The translations under genes and the position numbers were made by a program. A stretch of 64,000 nt of DNA from positions 1 through 64,000 of the forward strand of contig JAIQFK010000033.1 of assembly GCA_020073305.1 (NCBI GenBank), in the 5' to 3' direction. The stretch comes from Terriglobia bacterium. GTDB taxonomy: Bacteria > Acidobacteriota > Terriglobia > Bryobacterales > Bryobacteraceae. Under the pieces are notes generated by a model that made no database searches, was not told the origin of the DNA, and saw nothing but the letters and a program-made list of their open reading frames with translations. The first letter of the stretch is position 1, and every line of letters starts with the position of its first letter. This document shows positions 60,659 to 64,000 of the stretch, in pieces.

Positions 60659-62068
60659 ATGTCTCCCACGCCCCAGCCCGCCCGTCACCGTATTTGGCGC
60701 GACATTCGCGAGGCGATTTTCGGCAGCCGGCAGGATTTCACCGAAGGCAGCATCGGGCGCGCGGTATTGCTGCTCGCCGTGCCCATGGTGCTCGAAATGT
60801 CGATGGAGTCGCTGTTCGCCATCGTCGACGTGTTTTTCGTCGCGCGCCTGGGAGCCGACGCCATAGCAACCGTCGGGATCACCGAAGGCATGCTGACCAT
60901 CGTCTACGGCGTGGCCATGGGCCTCAGCATGGCGACCATTGCCATGGTGGCGCGTCGCATCGGCGAGAAAAATCCGGATGGCGCCGCGGTGGCCGCCGTG
61001 CATTCGATCGTCATCGGGATCGTAATCGCCGCGACCGCGGGCGTGGCCGGTGTGTGGAACGCGCCCAAGCTGCTCGGCCTCATGGGCGCTTCCACTGCCA
61101 TCGTCCGCAGCGGCGCGACCTATACCGCCATCACGTTTGGTGGAATTTCGGGTGTTTTCCTGCTGTTCTTAGTCAATGGCACGCTGCGCGGCGCGGGTGA
61201 CGCCCCGCTCGCCATGCGCGGGCTCTGGATCGCGAACGCCATCAACATCGTGCTGGATCCGTGCCTGATCAACGGCTGGGGACCGTTCCCGCGCCTCGGC
61301 GTAACCGGCGCTGCCGTGGCAACGACCACCGGTCGCGGCATCGGGGGCCTGCTGCAGCTTTACATCCTGCTTGGCGGCAAAGGGCGCATCGTTTTTCGCC
61401 GCGAGCACTTCAAGCTCAACCTCGAAGTGATGACGCGCTTGCTGCGCGTGAGCGCCAGCGGAATGATGCAGTTCCTGGTGGCGACGGCGAGCTGGCTCGG
61501 TTTGGTGCGCATCATCGCCATGTTCGGCAGCGCGGCGCTCGCAGGCTACACCATCGCCATCCGCATCATGATCTTCACAATTCTGCCTTCTTTGGGAATG
61601 GCGAACGCCGCGGCCACGCTGGTGGGACAAAACCTGGGCGCGCGAAAGCCGGACCGCGCGGAGCGTTCGGTCTGGCTCACCGGGTTCTATAACATGATTT
61701 TCCTGGGCAGCGTGGGCCTCGTCTTCATCGTCTTCGCTGAGCCCATCGTCGGCCTCATCACCTCCGACGCCGAGGTGCTGCGCTACGCCACGAATTGCCT
61801 GCGCTTCGTCAGCTATGGCTATGTGTTTTACGCCTACGGCATGGTGATTGTGCAGGCCTTCAACGGCGCGGGCGACACTCTCACACCCACGGTGATCAAC
61901 CTGTTCTGCTACTGGTTCTGGCAGATTCCCATGGCCTACAGCTTGTCGCGACTGGCGGGCTTCGGTCCCAACGGAGTATTCGCCGCCATCACCATTGCCG
62001 AATCGACGCTGGCCGTAGTTGCCATCGTGTTCTTCCGCCGCGGGAAATGGAAGAAACAGAAGATTTAG
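60659..62068 (+). CDS. MATE family multidrug efflux transporter
   Basis: A 469-residue, 12-helix MATE protein with the two-fold repeat. The opening TEGSIGRAVLLLAVPMVLEMSMESLFAIVDVFFVARLGADAIATVGI is typical of the NorM/DinF side, and the second half repeats the pattern (LLRVSASGMMQFLVATASWLGLVRIIAMFGSAALAGYTIAIRI). NGTLRGAGDA and FNGAGDTLTPT are family landmarks. It exports cationic drugs or metabolites with Na+ or H+. It is followed by the nrdJ regulatory region. Confidence 0.93.
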   Translation: MSPTPQPARHRIWRDIREAIFGSRQDFTEGSIGRAVLLLAVPMVLEMSMESLFAIVDVFFVARLGADAIATVGITEGMLTIVYGVAMGLSMATIAMVARRIGEKNPDGAAVAAVHSIVIGIVIAATAGVAGVWNAPKLLGLMGASTAIVRSGATYTAITFGGISGVFLLFLVNGTLRGAGDAPLAMRGLWIANAINIVLDPCLINGWGPFPRLGVTGAAVATTTGRGIGGLLQLYILLGGKGRIVFRREHFKLNLEVMTRLLRVSASGMMQFLVATASWLGLVRIIAMFGSAALAGYTIAIRIMIFTILPSLGMANAAATLVGQNLGARKPDRAERSVWLTGFYNMIFLGSVGLVFIVFAEPIVGLITSDAEVLRYATNCLRFVSYGYVFYAYGMVIVQAFNGAGDTLTPTVINLFCYWFWQIPMAYSLSRLAGFGPNGVFAAITIAESTLAVVAIVFFRRGKWKKQKI

Positions 62069-62169
62069 AGCAGCCCGCTTCCATCGAGCCGCACCGCCTT
62101 TCAGTCCATCTCACTGGACGCTTACGGCCTTCTCACAACAGGGCTAAGAATGCTTTTTCGTAAGTTATA

Positions 62170-62215
62170 GTCCTCTATATAGATATAGTTCTTGACGAGC
62201 CACTATATATTGGGG
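62170..62215 (+). promoter_or_regulatory. Paired NrdR boxes upstream of nrdJ
   Basis: CCACTATATATTGGGG at 62200-62215 contains CTATATATTG, matching the NrdR core CwAtATaTwG at every position. GTCCTCTATATAGATA at 62170-62185 contains CTCTATATAG, matching with one change. Their centres are 30 bases apart, about three helical turns, as expected for cooperative NrdR binding. The ATP/dATP-sensing repressor NrdR would shut down the reductase gene. nrdR itself is not in the window. Confidence 0.82.
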
Positions 62216-62265
62216 CACCATTTCAGTTGCGTTACCTATAGCGCCACCCCGGAGGACAAGAGACG

Positions 62266-64000
62266 ATGGGCCAGCCAGCAACGGCATTGAGTGCCAAAAT
62301 GGAGTCAGTGGAGACTCAGAATCAGAAGAAGACGCGGACGGGCGTCCAGTTCCCGCGGTATTTCACGACCCGTTTGGAGCCGGGAAAGACCCCCTACGAC
62401 GAAGTCGCATGGGAGACCCGCACCGCCTCGATCGGCAACGATAAGGGCGCGGTCATCTTCGAGCAGCGCGATGTCGAGGTGCCGTCGGATTGGTCGCAGA
62501 CCGCCACCAACATCGTGGCCAGCAAATATTTCCACGGCAAGCTGGGCACGCCCGACCGGGAGACCAGCGTGGCGCAGATCGTGCACCGCGTGGTCGACAC
62601 CATCGCCGATTGGGGCAAGAAGGACAACTACTTCCTCACCGTCGAAGACGCCGAGAATTTCCGCAGCGAACTGGCGCACCTGATGCTCCACCAGAAGGCC
62701 TGCTTCAACTCGCCGGTGTGGTTCAACGTGGGCGTGAAGGAAGCCCGCGGCTACGGCTGGGTGTGGGACGACGCCAGGGAGAGCGTGACCAAGCTGGTGG
62801 GGCAGACAAGGCCGCAATGCTCGGCGTGCTTTATCGTTTCGGTGAAGGATTCTCTCGAATCCATTCTCGATCTGGCCAAGACCGAAGGCATGCTTTTCAA
62901 ATGGGGGAGCGGAACGGGCTCGAACCTGTCGTCGCTGCGCGAAGAGGACGCCATCCTGTCGGGTGGCGGGCGCGCGTCGGGCCCGCTTTCGTTTATGAAG
63001 GGTTTCGACGCCTTCGCCGGCGTGATCAAGTCCGGGGGCAAGACGCGGCGGGCGGCGAAAATGGTGATCCTCAACGCCGACCATCCCGACATCGAGGGCT
63101 TCATCTGGTGCAAGGCCCGGGAAGAGAAGAAGGCGCAGACACTGGTGGAAGCGGGTTACGACTCTTCGCTCGACGGCGACGCCTACAGCTCCATCTTCTT
63201 CCAGAACGCTAATAATTCCGTGCGCGCGAGCGACGAATTCATGCAGGCGGTGACCGAAGACCGCGAGTGGTGGACGAAGGCCGTGGTGGGCGGACAGCCG
63301 GTGAAGCGGCACATGGCCAAGGACCTCATGCGCCAGATCGCCCAGGCCACGCACGAGTGCGGCGATCCCGGCATGCAGTTCGACACCACCGTCAACCGCT
63401 GGCATCCGTGCAAGAATACGGCGCGGATCAATGCGTCGAACCCCTGCTCGGAATACATGTTCCTCGATGACTCGGCGTGCAACCTGTCGTCGCTCAACCT
63501 GATGAAGTTCGTCACGGCGGGCGGCCAGTTTGACGTGCCGGCGTTCCGCCACGCCTGCGACACCATGATCATGGCGCAGGAAATCATCGTCGACAATGCC
63601 AGCTATCCGACCGAGAAGATCGCGGACAATTCGCACAACTACCGGCCCCTGGGGCTGGGCTTCGCCAATCTGGGCGCGCTGCTGATGTCTTTCGGCATTC
63701 CCTACGACAGCGATCACGGCCGAGACCACGCCGGCGCCATCACCGCGGTGATGTGTGGCCAGGCGTATCTGACGAGCGCCCGCATCGCCAATGCCGTGGG
63801 TCCGTTCGCCGGTTACGCCAAGAACGAACAACCGTTCCTGGACGTAATCCGCATGCATCGCGATTCGGTGAATTTCATCAACCGCCACAACATCTCGGCC
63901 GATCTTTATGAAGGCGCCAAAGCCTGCTGGGACCAGGCGCTTGAACTGGGCCGCACCGCCGGATACCGCAACGGGCAGGTGACGGTGATCGCGCCGACCG
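62266..64000 (+). CDS. nrdJ: Adenosylcobalamin-dependent ribonucleotide reductase (class II), 3' end cut off
   Basis: The frame is open from ATG 62266 to the window end (578 residues). GGAGG lies 10 bases before the ATG. The family motifs are clear: ACFNSPVWFNVG, QCSACFIVSVKDSLESI, KWGSGTGSNLSSLREE, GKTRRAAKMVILNADHPD, and NPCSEYMFLDDSACNLSSLN with the catalytic Cys C394 and Glu E396. The enzyme makes deoxyribonucleotides using adenosylcobalamin as radical source, so it needs no oxygen or partner subunit. The paired NrdR boxes just upstream indicate control by nucleotide level. The C-terminal Cys pair lies beyond the window. Confidence 0.95.
   Translation, partial: MGQPATALSAKMESVETQNQKKTRTGVQFPRYFTTRLEPGKTPYDEVAWETRTASIGNDKGAVIFEQRDVEVPSDWSQTATNIVASKYFHGKLGTPDRETSVAQIVHRVVDTIADWGKKDNYFLTVEDAENFRSELAHLMLHQKACFNSPVWFNVGVKEARGYGWVWDDARESVTKLVGQTRPQCSACFIVSVKDSLESILDLAKTEGMLFKWGSGTGSNLSSLREEDAILSGGGRASGPLSFMKGFDAFAGVIKSGGKTRRAAKMVILNADHPDIEGFIWCKAREEKKAQTLVEAGYDSSLDGDAYSSIFFQNANNSVRASDEFMQAVTEDREWWTKAVVGGQPVKRHMAKDLMRQIAQATHECGDPGMQFDTTVNRWHPCKNTARINASNPCSEYMFLDDSACNLSSLNLMKFVTAGGQFDVPAFRHACDTMIMAQEIIVDNASYPTEKIADNSHNYRPLGLGFANLGALLMSFGIPYDSDHGRDHAGAITAVMCGQAYLTSARIANAVGPFAGYAKNEQPFLDVIRMHRDSVNFINRHNISADLYEGAKACWDQALELGRTAGYRNGQVTVIAPT

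Noticed and set aside
62069-62265. Cobalamin riboswitch upstream of nrdJ
   Set aside because: No B12-box sequence is present; GCCACTATATA is part of the NrdR box.
62305-63888. 527-residue minus-strand frame
   Set aside because: It is antisense to nrdJ, which has intact catalytic motifs.

Overview
The window is GC-rich and densely coded. It most resembles an acidobacterial chromosome, probably the Bryobacterales/Solibacter side. This is inferred from gene content, not from a marker gene. The indicators are an 803-residue orphan FtsX/MacB-type permease of the kind abundant in Acidobacteriota, an Oar-like TonB-dependent receptor with an N-terminal carboxypeptidase-regulatory domain, a winged-helix/TPR regulator, a bacillithiol deacetylase, a B12-dependent ribonucleotide reductase and many small secreted proteins without known domains. 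I found no tRNA, rRNA, CRISPR array, intact prophage or intact insertion sequence.

Layout. 1-8.3 kb: secreted proteins, namely a tandem pair of Cys-rich paralogues (the first cut by the window edge), an S10 serine carboxypeptidase, several exported proteins of unknown function, an outer-membrane barrel and a winged-helix/TPR regulator. 8.3-11.5 kb: DinB-like protein, uroporphyrinogen-III synthase, then a partial ATP synthase set (AtpZ, AtpI, subunit a, subunit c) ending at a hairpin. 11.7-17.1 kb: PilZ protein, then a tight series of MrfA/Hrq1-like helicase, PfkB kinase, rhomboid protease, glutaredoxin-like protein and BshB1. 17.3-25.7 kb: orphan permease, a decayed 0.7-kb stretch, MOSC protein, MFS transporter, small membrane protein, AguB-like amidase, HAD phosphatase and sirtuin.

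25.7-41 kb: Tad/Flp pilus genes. The prepilin peptidase (25.7 kb) is separated from the main locus (31.5-41.0 kb, minus strand: GT-C-like membrane protein, flp1, flp2, cpaB, cpaC, cpaE, cpaF, tadB, tadC and a 32-residue membrane peptide) by an unrelated four-gene minus-strand operon: an alpha/alpha-barrel repeat protein, a DUF362 protein, a polytopic membrane protein and a PAP2 phosphatase-like protein. 41-46 kb: PilZ protein, NarL-type response regulator, TonB-like protein, a second GT-C-like membrane protein and a small exported protein ending at a strong terminator. 46-51.6 kb: amidohydrolase, orphan Hcp-like protein, KBL/BioF-type enzyme, Gfo/Idh oxidoreductase, GAF protein and alpha/beta hydrolase. 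51.8-56.6 kb: large TonB-dependent receptor coupled to an exported TPR protein, then a single-domain receiver. 56.8-59.7 kb: class V aminotransferase plus SerA, probably serine synthesis. 59.8-64 kb: unknown membrane-anchored protein, MATE transporter, and nrdJ preceded by paired NrdR boxes and cut by the window end.

The most notable items are the Cys-rich secreted paralogues, the four-gene envelope operon, the very small peptide and RNA structures in the Tad locus, the orphan Hcp-like protein, the glutaredoxin/BshB1 pair, the unusual ATP synthase c subunit and the NrdR boxes.
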